A DNA stretch of 64,000 nucleotides from an uncultured Agathobacter sp. (lineage in GTDB: Bacteria > Bacillota > Clostridia > Lachnospirales > Lachnospiraceae). The position numbers and the translations under genes are program-made. Location of the stretch: positions 22,300-86,299 of the forward strand of contig CAKRNE010000009.1 in the NCBI GenBank assembly GCA_934365945.1, in the 5' to 3' direction. Positions 1 through 8,851 of this stretch are shown piece by piece (within the stretch, counting starts at the first letter, position 1; the number at the start of each line of letters is the position of its first letter). Under the pieces are notes generated by a model. The model did not search any database. It had not been told where the DNA came from and saw nothing but the letters and a program-made list of their open reading frames with translations.

Positions 1-1415
1 TCAAAAGCAGGATAGAAAAATGTTACCGCGTACAATTCTGCCTTTAAGCCATCTGCTGCATTTTCACTGATTTTCCCATTTGCAGTCATATTATCAATGC
101 GTTCGATTTCAGAAAATGCCTTATCGTATTTTTCCTGTTCTGATATAATGAGTGCTTCCTTTTCATCTGTCAGTTCTCCTTCGAGCTGCAGCATAATGTC
201 CCTGTAATACCGCTCCTGCGCGGACGGATTATATTCTTTTCCGATAATTTGCCAGCCAATCAATATTGCAAACAGCAGGATCACCACTGCTGCTCTATTG
301 GTAATCATTATTTTATATCCCTCATGGTAAAGCAATGAAATACGCGGATGAAAATGTTTTTTATGCTTTGATCGGCTTTTTACCAGTTCAAAATTTTTTC
401 CATAGACAAAAAGTATAATTGATAGCGTAATTCCGGACATTGCCAGATCAATGATTATTGACCGGGTTAAAACCAGTCTTGAAACCGGATACCCTCCTAT
501 ATTAAAATTCAGATAGCTTCCATAAAGCTTTTGAGTTTCCAGTATTCCTATCAGATTAATGTATTTGAATACAGACCATTTTTCCACTGCCGGAATTGTC
601 AAATATGCTATATAGCTGATCCCATAGAGTAAAAAAGCAGTGACATACGGCAGGATGATTCTGTCTGCGATAATGCAAAATGCCATAATGACAGTGCCCG
701 TGGCAAAAAATACAAAGCTTTTTGTCAGAACAGAATAAATTATATATTCTAAGATGCTGATCTGCAGATTGCTTTCCATATAAATTGCAACTGACTGGAT
801 ATCTGCCGTCAGATCCCCAAAGCCTATAGTAATTTTGGCATAAATCAGATTCATTCCGTAAAACAGGATAGTTATAATTGTGCAGTGGACGAATAAAGCC
901 ACAATCTTTGCAATCCCACTCTGCAAGCGACCGTTTTTCGTACTTCTTGTTATATAAAAAAGCTTTTTATCTTTTTCCGCAAATATTAGGTTTCCGGTAA
1001 AAAGAAAAACCGACAATATCAAAAGCAGATCCGTCCATACACTCTCCATTGAAATTTTAAGAGCCTTTGACGGCATCCACCGTATATTTTTTCCCGACAG
1101 CCCGGAATAATCTTTTGCACTTTTTTCAATATTCCTTGCTGCGTAATCGTTTTGTCCCTGTTTTTTGAATATGGATATACTACTTAAATTATCTTTACTT
1201 TCCTGCACTGATCTCAGATATTCCTTATAACCGGCTACCTTCTGCTGTTCTTCATAAAGCTCATCCCTATAGTTTTCTTCTGTAGTTTCTTTAAGTTCAG
1301 GTGTATTAATATACCACAGAAGGAACAGGTTTATGATCATAAGCACACAAATAGACAGAATAAAACTGCGTTTTCTCCATATTTTATCCAGCTCATAAAA
1401 TATCAATCTATGCAT
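1..1415 (-). CDS. ABC-2-type transporter permease, 3' end cut by window
   Basis: Reading the minus strand from an ATG at 1415 gives an open frame of 471 codons to the window edge with no stop, so the C-terminus is missing. The start overlaps the last codons of the upstream ATPase gene, which indicates translational coupling. The protein opens with a short charged segment and a hydrophobic helix, then a long charged extracytoplasmic stretch rich in Glu, Lys and Tyr. Several hydrophobic segments follow, then a second similar charged stretch near the cut end. This repeated layout is typical of large ABC-2-like permeases of Firmicutes. It is the likely membrane partner of the ATPase at 1408-2136. 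The substrate cannot be told. Confidence 0.8.
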   Translation of the reverse strand, partial: MHRLIFYELDKIWRKRSFILSICVLMIINLFLLWYINTPELKETTEENYRDELYEEQQKVAGYKEYLRSVQESKDNLSSISIFKKQGQNDYAARNIEKSAKDYSGLSGKNIRWMPSKALKISMESVWTDLLLILSVFLFTGNLIFAEKDKKLFYITRSTKNGRLQSGIAKIVALFVHCTIITILFYGMNLIYAKITIGFGDLTADIQSVAIYMESNLQISILEYIIYSVLTKSFVFFATGTVIMAFCIIADRIILPYVTAFLLYGISYIAYLTIPAVEKWSVFKYINLIGILETQKLYGSYLNFNIGGYPVSRLVLTRSIIIDLAMSGITLSIILFVYGKNFELVKSRSKHKKHFHPRISLLYHEGYKIMITNRAAVVILLFAILIGWQIIGKEYNPSAQERYYRDIMLQLEGELTDEKEALIISEQEKYDKAFSEIERIDNMTANGKISENAADGLKAELYAVTFFYPAF

Positions 1416-2136
1416 CTGGCTTTGCCTCCTCAAATATCGTCATATACAGCGCTTCAAGACCATTTATATTTCCATATTTACTGCAAAGATTTCCGACTGT
1501 ATCCTTGTCAATGATACTTCCTGACTTTATCAATATGACCTCCCCAGCAATCGGCTCAATATCCGAAACAACGTGAGTCGAAACCAGTATCACCTTATCC
1601 CCTGCCAGCTCAGATATCCTCTCTCTTATCCTTACCCGTTCTTTTGGATCAAGCCCCACTGTCGGCTCATCCAGTACGATGAGCTTTGGATTCCCTAATA
1701 CAGCCTGTGCTATAAGGATACGCTGCTTCATTCCACCCGAATATGTACCTATCCCACGGTCAGCAGCTTCTGTCATATTCACATACTCCAATACCCTGTC
1801 TATTTCCCGTGACATATCCTTTTTAGGTATTCCTTTTAATGCCGCCATATAAGATAAAAATCGTTTCCCTGTAAACGTGTCATACAAGCCCTGCTGCTGA
1901 GGTGCATAGCCAATAATACTTCGATATTTTGAGCCTAGTATTTTTATGTCATGTCCATCCCATAGTACTTGTCCGTCACTTGGCTTGATATTTCCTGTGA
2001 TTATGTTCATGAGTGTGGACTTTCCCGCTCCATTTGGACCAAGCAGACCATATATGCCGTTGTCAAGTTCCAGTGATACATGCTCCAATGCAATTTTATC
2101 TTTATACTTTTTAGCTATATTGTTAAGACAAAGCAT
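1408..2136 (-). CDS. ABC transporter ATP-binding protein
   Basis: A 242-residue nucleotide-binding domain that would power the permease encoded just downstream. Walker A is GPNGAGKST at residues 33-41, the Q-loop is near residue 80, the signature is YSGGMKQR at about 132-139, Walker B is LIVLDEP at about 152-158, and the switch histidine is near 188. Length and motif order fit the CcmA/NatA-like ABC-2 ATPases. It starts 3 bases after the stop of the lipoprotein gene and overlaps the permease start, so the three genes form one unit below the two-component genes. That context suggests a stress- or peptide-responsive exporter, but the substrate is unknown. Confidence 0.93.
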   Translation of the reverse strand: MLCLNNIAKKYKDKIALEHVSLELDNGIYGLLGPNGAGKSTLMNIITGNIKPSDGQVLWDGHDIKILGSKYRSIIGYAPQQQGLYDTFTGKRFLSYMAALKGIPKKDMSREIDRVLEYVNMTEAADRGIGTYSGGMKQRILIAQAVLGNPKLIVLDEPTVGLDPKERVRIRERISELAGDKVILVSTHVVSDIEPIAGEVILIKSGSIIDKDTVGNLCSKYGNINGLEALYMTIFEEAKPDA

Positions 2137-2139
2137 CTT

Positions 2140-3552
2140 TTAACACCCCTTTCCAATCATTTTAATCGGCTCATAATTTCCGTTTCCTGCATACAGATCT
2201 GACTTTTCTATAAGTGCATACCGGTATTGGGTAATATCATAAGAGTCATCTCCCAAAGGTATGTATTCATAATCATATATGACAAGAATTTTTGATCCGG
2301 TCTCTGCCTTAAATTCCAAATTCCATCCGAGAGCCTTATTCACAAGCGGTGAATTTTGTATCTCACCGGTTTTTGTATTAACAAAATAAAAAGTATGATC
2401 ATCTGATGCATCCCATGTCTGACAGCACAAAATATCATCCAATTTATTCATGATATAATTCTGTGTAAGAGAACACAGCAGTTTTTCTTCGCCATTTTCC
2501 AGATTTACAGCTTTTATCTCTCCTGTATCTTTATATGACACGTATAGTGTATTGTCCACAACTGCCATGCTGTGCAATGTATGATTGTCTATGCTATATT
2601 TTTTACTTAGCTTTTGAGTGCTTAGATCCAGTATGGATATTACCTCAGTGGAATTTTTATACATATCATTCCAGTCATCATCACTCATTGTATAGTCATC
2701 TGTTGTAAGCTCTTTTCCATAGTCAACACCACTTAATACCAGTGCATTATCAAGGCAGCCTATAATCTTTCTGGTAATACCATCACCAAAATCCAGCTTA
2801 CATATCTCCTTAGCATTTTTGGTATCCGCATCCCAGAATAAAAGAGTTTTACCAGATGAAGTTGTGACACTTTTGCTATCCTCTGCTGTAGACTCAGACA
2901 GCTTTTTGGTGACAAAATAAAGCCCTTCACTGTTTCCGAGTACTGTATCCTCAACCGTAAGTCCCACATCAAAGCTATAAACCTTATGTCGGTTTGTTCC
3001 GTCAGTATCCATCTCATAAAGTGCTGCCTGTGATGCTTCTGTTTCAGCCATCTGTCCATCCGGATCGTAAAAATCCTGCGTAACCGCGCCCTCATTATCC
3101 ATTTCCTTACTCAGCACATAAATTTTATCCCCATAAGCAAAAATAGCACTCGTACATATCGGAAATTCATCCATTACAAATACTGCCGGACAGTCCGGTG
3201 TATTGTGTTTACAGCCTGTATTGCTGCACAAATAGATTTCCTGTTTTGTGGCAAAATCCATATACATAAGGTGTGCACCGTACTCACCGTTTTCAAGTTC
3301 TTCAACATCCTCTGTCAGATAATAATATCCGGCATCTGTATAACAGCTTACGAGGGTTTCTGTATTATTTAATATTTTAAGTCCTGCTTTCTGCTGATTT
3401 ACGCTTTTACCCGAATTGTCAGACTCTTCATTTTTTACCTTGTGCAGTACATTATCTTTCTCAGTTGCGCTATTATAATTTGTACACGTGCTGCAGGCAC
3501 AAAATAAACAACACAGGGTAAATATCAAAACCATATCTGCTATTTTTCTCAT
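2140..3552 (-). CDS. Lipoprotein with beta-propeller-like repeats, of the ABC/two-component cassette
   Basis: A 470-residue protein with a basic N-terminus, a hydrophobic stretch at about 8-18 and a cysteine at position 20 (FCA-C), a slightly atypical lipoprotein signal. The mature part is acidic and beta-rich. It carries a small cysteine motif (LCSNTGCKHNTPDCP) and repeated phrases of the sort seen in propeller-like DUF5050-type proteins common in Lachnospiraceae; that family assignment is from memory of style, not a search. It sits between the histidine kinase and the ABC ATPase and may act as an extracytoplasmic sensor or accessory. Its ribosome site lies inside the terminator hairpin at 3558-3587, so its translation may be restrained by that structure. 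Confidence 0.75.
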   Translation of the reverse strand: MRKIADMVLIFTLCCLFCACSTCTNYNSATEKDNVLHKVKNEESDNSGKSVNQQKAGLKILNNTETLVSCYTDAGYYYLTEDVEELENGEYGAHLMYMDFATKQEIYLCSNTGCKHNTPDCPAVFVMDEFPICTSAIFAYGDKIYVLSKEMDNEGAVTQDFYDPDGQMAETEASQAALYEMDTDGTNRHKVYSFDVGLTVEDTVLGNSEGLYFVTKKLSESTAEDSKSVTTSSGKTLLFWDADTKNAKEICKLDFGDGITRKIIGCLDNALVLSGVDYGKELTTDDYTMSDDDWNDMYKNSTEVISILDLSTQKLSKKYSIDNHTLHSMAVVDNTLYVSYKDTGEIKAVNLENGEEKLLCSLTQNYIMNKLDDILCCQTWDASDDHTFYFVNTKTGEIQNSPLVNKALGWNLEFKAETGSKILVIYDYEYIPLGDDSYDITQYRYALIEKSDLYAGNGNYEPIKMIGKGC

Positions 3553-3557
3553 TAAAA

Positions 3558-3587
3558 AAGACCTCCTTGTTTTATCAAGGAGACCTT
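3558..3587 (-). terminator. Terminator hairpin that contains the next gene's ribosome site
   Basis: On the minus strand, AAGGTCTCCTTG (3587-3576) and CAAGGAGGTCTT (3569-3558) pair over 12 positions (two G-U) across a 6-base loop, followed by a run of T. This is a good intrinsic terminator for the two-component genes. The distal arm holds AAGGAGG, the ribosome site of the lipoprotein gene starting at 3552. Confidence 0.85.
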
Positions 3588-3610
3588 ATCATATAAAAGT
3601 CAAAAATCAG

Positions 3611-4894
3611 TCAAACCGAAAATATTATTTTCACAACGGCATTATGCATTTCATTATTGCCTATTTCAAGACTGCCGCCATGCTTTTTGCACAGTATCCT
3701 GCTTATCGCAAGTCCCATACCCAGATGACCATCCTCCGAAGCTTTTGCAAGAAGCAGCTTCTTTTGTTCTGAAAGAGTTTCATCCGAAAATCCATCCCCA
3801 TCATCGACAATAGCAAATAATAACTTCTGACCATTCAATGAAACATCCAGATTTATACACTGCTTTGCATATCTCATTGCATTATTAAAAACATTCTCAA
3901 GCACACGATACAATACAGAAGTATCAATGCATATTTCTTCATTGGAAAGTAACGTACTTATCCTGAAATCAATATTTTTCTTTTGCGCTATGATTTTAAA
4001 GTCATCCTCTATATCTCTAAGCAGATCAGAAACACTTATTTTTTGCCTCTTTAACTCTATATCCTCCATTTGGTTTAAGGTGCGCACCGACTCAGTATAA
4101 TTATCCAGCCGTTTAGCTGACATATTTATGTTTTCTGCAATTTTTAATATTCTCTGCTCACTAAGCCTTCCTTTTTTCAGGTTGAGCTGCAGATATTCAG
4201 TATAACCCTCTATAACCGCTATAGGATTTCGCAGATCATGAGCTATTGACGCCTGCAATAGTCTTCTTTCCTCAAGCATATTCCACATTTCACGGTAATT
4301 CTCACTGAGCTTAAGTCTCATCTGCTCGAATGAGCTGCACAACACGCCCATTTCATCCTCACTGTCATAGCGCAAATTAAAATCCAGATTTTGATCTAAT
4401 ATCTGCTGTGTTGCTTCTGACAGCTTCCCAAGCGGCAGTAGAAGCTTACGCCTGTAAAAGAAAAATCCGCATAGCAATATACCGGCTATTGAGAATATAA
4501 TGGGAATCACTACCATAGCAGCACCACAAAAATGATATGCCATTTTTCTTTTAGGAGATAATGAGTCTACACTGTTTTCAATGCGCTGTATTGCATATCT
4601 TGTTTCTACAGGTTTCTTTGCAGCATTATCATCTGCCGTAATAACAGGCAACTCTGCCCCCTCTTCTCCAACCTTAACCCTGATGGAATAAGATACTTCA
4701 CTTCCATCCTCATATGTTCGGTAAACCTTAAGAAAAACATTGTTTGAATCCGGCAGCAGATATTTTCGAAATGACATGCAGCCCCAGATTGTAACTAATG
4801 AGAGCAGGACTATTATTACAAGAGTTGCAAGAACACTTACCACAAAATATTTGTGCAGAGATAAATTGTTTAATTTTTTTATAAGCGTTTCCAT
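3611..4894 (-). CDS. Sensor histidine kinase
   Basis: A 427-residue membrane kinase. Transmembrane helices lie at about 17-38 and 122-147 and enclose a short extracytoplasmic loop of about 80 residues. A HAMP-like linker follows at about 148-200, then the HisKA box SIAHDLRNP with the phosphorylated histidine at 219. The C-terminal HATPase region shows the N box near 'FNNAMRYA' and the glycine-rich DDGDGF and GMGLAISR motifs. The start overlaps the response-regulator gene by 16 bases, so the pair is co-translated. The stimulus is unknown; the neighbouring lipoprotein and ABC genes suggest an envelope-acting compound. Confidence 0.93.
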   Translation of the reverse strand: METLIKKLNNLSLHKYFVVSVLATLVIIVLLSLVTIWGCMSFRKYLLPDSNNVFLKVYRTYEDGSEVSYSIRVKVGEEGAELPVITADDNAAKKPVETRYAIQRIENSVDSLSPKRKMAYHFCGAAMVVIPIIFSIAGILLCGFFFYRRKLLLPLGKLSEATQQILDQNLDFNLRYDSEDEMGVLCSSFEQMRLKLSENYREMWNMLEERRLLQASIAHDLRNPIAVIEGYTEYLQLNLKKGRLSEQRILKIAENINMSAKRLDNYTESVRTLNQMEDIELKRQKISVSDLLRDIEDDFKIIAQKKNIDFRISTLLSNEEICIDTSVLYRVLENVFNNAMRYAKQCINLDVSLNGQKLLFAIVDDGDGFSDETLSEQKKLLLAKASEDGHLGMGLAISRILCKKHGGSLEIGNNEMHNAVVKIIFSV

Positions 4895-5556
4895 TTGTAA
4901 CCCACACCCCAGATCGTTTCTATATAATCCTGCCCTGTTATCTCATTTAATTTTCCACGTATCTTGCGTATGTGCTCCTTTATGACATTGCTGTCTCCCT
5001 CGGCATCATATCCCCACACAGCTTCATAGATACGCTCTTTGTCAAACACCTGATTCGCATTTGTCATAAGAAATTCTATAATATCAAATTCTCTCTTTGA
5101 AAATGGAACGACTGTATCACCATAAAATACCGCTCTCTCCGAAAGATTAACTATCAGATTATTAGATGTAAGAACCGCAGTACGTCCTTTGTTTCGCTCA
5201 TCACGTCGCAAATGTGCTGCGACTCTTGCAGTCAGTTCATTCAGACTGAAGGGTTTTGTGATGTAATCATCACCACCGTATTGCAGTCCGTTTATTTTAT
5301 CCTGCTCACTGATCCGCGCAGTAACAAATATTATCGGACAATTAATGTGGCTTCGTATATTTTTACACAGTTCTAAACCGTTCATATCCGGCATGTTAAT
5401 ATCCAAAATGATAAGATCTGGCTGCTTGGGTAACATTTCCACAGCCTGTCTGCTGCAATTTGCTGTTATCGTATCATAACCACAATCCCTCAGGTGATCC
5501 GAAAGCAGCTCCGTCATCATTTTTTCATCATCTACTATTAATATTTTGTATGCCAT
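4879..5556 (-). CDS. OmpR-family response regulator
   Basis: A 225-residue regulator with an N-terminal receiver domain: acidic pair D9/D10, phospho-acceptor D52 in LDINMPD, and the conserved lysine in ITKPF. A C-terminal winged helix follows (KREFDIIEFL, then the recognition region VIKEHIRKIRGKL and the wing GVGYKW). It is the cognate partner of the kinase with which it overlaps, and probably controls the lipoprotein/ABC genes downstream. The ribosome site AAGGAGG overlaps a perfect 7-bp hairpin (5567-5588), which could modulate initiation. Confidence 0.94.
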   Translation of the reverse strand: MAYKILIVDDEKMMTELLSDHLRDCGYDTITANCSRQAVEMLPKQPDLIILDINMPDMNGLELCKNIRSHINCPIIFVTARISEQDKINGLQYGGDDYITKPFSLNELTARVAAHLRRDERNKGRTAVLTSNNLIVNLSERAVFYGDTVVPFSKREFDIIEFLMTNANQVFDKERIYEAVWGYDAEGDSNVIKEHIRKIRGKLNEITGQDYIETIWGVGYKWKRL

Positions 5557-5596
5557 TGTAATTCCTCCTTACAGGGTATAGTGTAAGGAATAAAAG

Positions 5597-7477
5597 TCAA
5601 GAAGTTGTCAAATTTGCAATTTTCTGCGCCAGATCCTCGAGATACTCCCAGCGATCCATTTTCTCCATCAGCTGCCCCTCGAGGTCTTCCTTTTCTTTTG
5701 TGAGTTCGTTTAACTTACCAAAGTTAGTGGCATTCTTTACCATCTCATCATCTATCTCAGAAAGCCTTTTTTCAAGCTTTTCTATGTCAGCCTCTATCGT
5801 CTCGTACTCTTTTTGCTCTTTGTAGGTAAATTTGAGCTTTTTCTCATGGCCCCAGGTTTCCATGGATTTCTTCTTCCGGGCTTCTTTTGCGTCTGTATCA
5901 TATGATGCAGTATTTCCCTGTGCTCCTGCTGCGGCTGCTCCTGTGGATGCTGCATTGTTCGATACAGCTTTTACTGACACAGGCTGTGGGCGTTTATCCA
6001 TGTAGTCTGTGTATCCGCCCTCATACTGTACGATTTTTCCGGCTCCCTCAAATGCAAAAATACGCTTTGCGATCCTGTCAAGGAAATACCTGTCATGGGA
6101 TACCGTAATGACTATTCCGTCATAGCCATCCAGATAATCCTCTAAAATAGCCAGAGTCTCGACATCAAGGTCATTGGTCGGCTCGTCAAGTATCAGTACA
6201 TTCGGTGCACTCATCAGCACACGAAGCAGATAGAGCCTTCTCTTTTCTCCACCTGAGAGCTTGCCTACAGGACTGTACTGCTGCTCCGGTGGAAATAAAA
6301 ATCGCTCGAGCATGGCAGATGCTGACACAAGTCCGTCTGCCGTACGCACAAATTCGGCAGCTTCCTTCACATAATCTATCACTCGAAGCTCAGGCTCTAT
6401 ATCCACTTCCTGTCCGAAATATCCTATCTTTATCGTCTGTCCTATCTCCACCTCGCCTGAATCAGGCTCGATAAAACCGGCGATTATCTTCATGAGCGTG
6501 GACTTTCCGCAGCCGTTTTTGCCTACAAAACCGATACGGTCATTTTTCAGGAAAATATACGTAAAATCCTTTACACAGACGATATCTCCGTATGCTTTTG
6601 AAATATCGTGAAGCTCTATGGTTGTCCTTCCCATACGCGATGAAACCGATGAAAGCTCAACTTTTCCGTCTGTCTGTGGTCCTTTTTGGTCTCGCAGAGC
6701 CTCATACCTTTGGATGTGCGCCTTCTGCTTTGTGGAACGAGCTCTTGCACCGCGTTGCATCCACTCTATTTCTTTTCTAAGGATGGACTGGCGCTTACGC
6801 TCACTTGCTCTCTCGCTCTCCTCTCTGGCTGCCTTAAGCTCAAGAAAGCCCGAGTAGTTTGTGTCATAGCTGTAGGTCTGCCCCTTGTCCACCTCCACGA
6901 TTCTGTTGCAGACACTGTCGAGGAAATAGCGGTCATGTGTGATCATGATGATTGCGCCCCTGAAACGGCGCAGATAATCCTCAAGCCACTCCACCATCTC
7001 GTAGTCTAAGTGGTTGGTCGGCTCATCAAGTATCAGCACATCACACGGCTTAAGTACGACCGTTGCAAGTGCAAGTCTCTTTCTCTGCCCTCCTGAGAGC
7101 TCACCTGTCTTTTGCGTCATATCTGTGATATCCAGCTTCATAAGAAGCGACTTTGCATCACTTTCTATACTCCAGCGCATGTCCTCATCGAGCTGCGATG
7201 TAACCACACGGCTCATCACATGCTCAAGCGCTGTCTCGTCCGGGTCAAACTCCGGATTCTGCGGCAGATAGTTTATCACTATATGATTTGCTGTGGTGAC
7301 AGTACCCTCATCCGGCTCTTCATCACCTGCCACAATCTTTAAAAGTGTAGATTTTCCTGTACCATTTATACCTATGATACCGATTTTTTCGTTTTCCTGC
7401 ACATAAAAGGAAGCTTTAGAAAAAAGCTTCCTTCCCGTATATGACTTTGTGATATTTTCAACATTAATGATGTTCAT
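5597..7477 (-). CDS. ABC-F family ATPase (Uup/YfmR-like)
   Basis: A soluble protein of 626 residues with two nucleotide-binding domains and no membrane segments, as in ribosome-associated ABC-F factors. Domain 1 has GINGTGKST, LSGGQRKR and LDEPTNHLD; domain 2 has GKNGCGKST, LSGGEKRR and LDEPTNDLD. A charged linker lies between them and a C-terminal coiled coil rich in Glu and Lys follows, as in Uup-type members. The open frame extends upstream to 7564, but that part is Arg-rich and overlaps the previous gene. The ATG at 7477 begins a canonical MNIINVENITKSY and has a purine-rich ribosome site, so I chose it. It overlaps the alarmone synthetase gene by 14 bases. Whether it gives antibiotic protection or aids translation generally cannot be told. 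Confidence 0.92.
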   Translation of the reverse strand: MNIINVENITKSYTGRKLFSKASFYVQENEKIGIIGINGTGKSTLLKIVAGDEEPDEGTVTTANHIVINYLPQNPEFDPDETALEHVMSRVVTSQLDEDMRWSIESDAKSLLMKLDITDMTQKTGELSGGQRKRLALATVVLKPCDVLILDEPTNHLDYEMVEWLEDYLRRFRGAIIMITHDRYFLDSVCNRIVEVDKGQTYSYDTNYSGFLELKAAREESERASERKRQSILRKEIEWMQRGARARSTKQKAHIQRYEALRDQKGPQTDGKVELSSVSSRMGRTTIELHDISKAYGDIVCVKDFTYIFLKNDRIGFVGKNGCGKSTLMKIIAGFIEPDSGEVEIGQTIKIGYFGQEVDIEPELRVIDYVKEAAEFVRTADGLVSASAMLERFLFPPEQQYSPVGKLSGGEKRRLYLLRVLMSAPNVLILDEPTNDLDVETLAILEDYLDGYDGIVITVSHDRYFLDRIAKRIFAFEGAGKIVQYEGGYTDYMDKRPQPVSVKAVSNNAASTGAAAAGAQGNTASYDTDAKEARKKKSMETWGHEKKLKFTYKEQKEYETIEADIEKLEKRLSEIDDEMVKNATNFGKLNELTKEKEDLEGQLMEKMDRWEYLEDLAQKIANLTTS

Positions 7478-8138
7478 CTTCTCGTATTTTCTCCTCCCTC
7501 TCATGCTCCTGCTTCTCCTTGGCCTCAAGGATTGCCTCATTGAGCGAAAGCATCTTTGCATCAAGCTGTCCTACGATACCTGCACACTCACGCAGATCGC
7601 GGCTGATATAATCCGGAGCATTTCCCTCGAACTTGTAATATATCTTGTGCTCAAGGCTTGCCCAGAAATCCATAGCTATTGTACGAATCTGTATCTCAAC
7701 CTTTGTGTCAACCACCTTGTTTGAAAGGAAAATAGGCACCGAAACAATCATGTGATAGCTCTTATAGCCACTTGCTTTCGGATGCTTCATATAGTCCTTT
7801 ACCGATATGACAGTCAGATCATTCTGCCTGCCAATCATCTCGGCAAGCCGATATATATCGGATGTGAACGAGCACACGATTCTGATTCCCGCTATGTCCT
7901 TTACATATGTGACCATATTCTCTATGGTGCTCTCGTAGCCGCCCTTTTTGAGCTTCTTAACTATGCTCTCAGGAGTCTTGATACGTGACTTTATGTACTC
8001 TATCGGATTATAATTATGTATGTGAACGAACTCGTCATTTAGTATCTCGAGCTTCGTATTGACCTCTTTCAGTGCAGAATTGTATAGAAACATCATAGTC
8101 TCCCAGCTATCGATGCCCTCCGCAAACTCTTGTTCCAT
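7464..8138 (-). CDS. Small alarmone synthetase (RelA/SpoT synthetase domain)
   Basis: A 224-residue single-domain GTP pyrophosphokinase that would make (p)ppGpp from ATP and GTP or GDP. The synthetase fold is recognisable from the basic RIKTPESIVKKL segment (about 52-63), DIAGIRIV (81-88), GYKSYH (124-129) and EIQIRT (148-153), followed by FWASLEHKIYYK. There is no HD hydrolase and no TGS/ACT region, so it belongs with the RelQ/YjbM-type enzymes rather than bifunctional Rel. The C-terminal tail is Glu- and Lys-rich, likely the oligomerising helix. It shares a transcript with the overlapping ABC-F gene; both act around translation. Confidence 0.9.
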   Translation of the reverse strand: MEQEFAEGIDSWETMMFLYNSALKEVNTKLEILNDEFVHIHNYNPIEYIKSRIKTPESIVKKLKKGGYESTIENMVTYVKDIAGIRIVCSFTSDIYRLAEMIGRQNDLTVISVKDYMKHPKASGYKSYHMIVSVPIFLSNKVVDTKVEIQIRTIAMDFWASLEHKIYYKFEGNAPDYISRDLRECAGIVGQLDAKMLSLNEAILEAKEKQEHEREEKIREDEHH

Positions 8139-8192
8139 TAAAAACCTCCATGTAATCTATTCGCCTGTATGTTTACCAGACCATTTTAATCA

Positions 8193-8223
8193 ATTATAGC
8201 ATATTTATTCGCATAATTGCCAA
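8193..8223 (-). promoter_or_regulatory. Probable promoter for the alarmone synthetase gene
   Basis: Minus strand: TATAAT (8198-8193) directly preceded by TGC, an extended -10. TTGGCA lies upstream at 8223-8218 with a long 19-base spacer. The position, about 55 bases before the ATG, is suitable. Confidence 0.5.
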
Positions 8224-8279
8224 ATTATACCCATTATTTATATATTTTTAATTCTTGTATATTTTTTATGTGCACAGTT

Positions 8280-8540
8280 CCGCACGCTGCAGGCACTGTG
8301 ACACACACGTACTCTCTCGTAAGCGCATAACGAAGCTATTTAGAATCTGTTGAATTATGCTTCACAACCAGAAATGCACCGGCATGGACGCCGGGGCAAG
8401 GCGTTATGCGCCATGGACGGCGCATAAAAGCCGGTTTCGTCAAGCATAGAAAACCAAAAGGCATAATTCCTACAGATTCTTAATGGCGTAGCGTAGCGAA
8501 CGAGAGAGTACGTGTGTGTCAACGTGCCTGCAGCGTGCGG
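8280..8540. repeat. Long inverted-repeat element with two CATGGACG hairpin loops
   Basis: This 261-base intergenic element has 41-base terminal arms, 8280-8320 and 8500-8540, that are inverted copies with 39 of 41 positions matching. A second inner pair (8342-8360 against 8461-8480) continues the stem. The centre holds two perfect hairpins read on the plus strand: CCGGC-ATGGAC-GCCGG (8379-8394) and TTATGCGCC-ATGGAC-GGCGCATAA (8404-8427). There is no open frame of note and no T-run at the end. It occupies most of the 448-base gap between the alarmone synthetase and the small gene at 8587. It could be a miniature inverted-repeat element or a structured RNA. Confidence 0.85.
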
Positions 8541-8586
8541 ACCGTCATTATATCAATAATAACTCATCATATCCATAATGATGGCA

Positions 8587-8850
8587 TCAATCCTCCTCGA
8601 TGATGTGCATCTCGAGAAAATCAAAGTCGATGTCCTCCACAAAATTGTCCTTCGTAAAGCGTGTCTTTCCATGCCTCTTGAAATCACTTACGTTGCTGTC
8701 AAGCCAAATGGGCTTTCCCAGATCAAATGCAAGGCAGGCATCCTCAAGAGCCTTAAAAATCTTGTGTGTACGTGTATCGTCACTGTCATTTTCTATTGTA
8801 ATATCACGCATCAGGTGCGTGTCAGTATAAATCTTAAACCAAATACGCAT
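8587..8850 (-). CDS. Conserved hypothetical protein, 87 residues
   Basis: A small acidic soluble protein with no recognised domain. It begins MRIWFKIYTD and ends in an Asp/Glu/Ile-rich tail. The frame is open to 8919, but the ATG at 8850 lies one base after the stop of the methyltransferase gene and has GGAGAAT upstream, so it is the likely start. It is almost certainly co-translated with the RNA methyltransferase. I recall similar proteins in this neighbourhood in Lachnospiraceae but cannot name a function. Confidence 0.75.
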   Translation of the reverse strand: MRIWFKIYTDTHLMRDITIENDSDDTRTHKIFKALEDACLAFDLGKPIWLDSNVSDFKRHGKTRFTKDNFVEDIDFDFLEMHIIEED

Positions 8851-8851
8851 A

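Noticed and set aside
5572..5600. Promoter for the response regulator from TTGACT at 5600-5595
   Set aside because: The only TATA-like box lies 14 bases away, too short a spacer, and TTGACT falls on the ABC-F stop codon.
8280..8540. 6S RNA or a similar housekeeping RNA as an explanation of the long hairpin
   Set aside because: The arms pair almost perfectly to the ends and the centre holds two compact hairpins rather than the single open bubble of 6S RNA.
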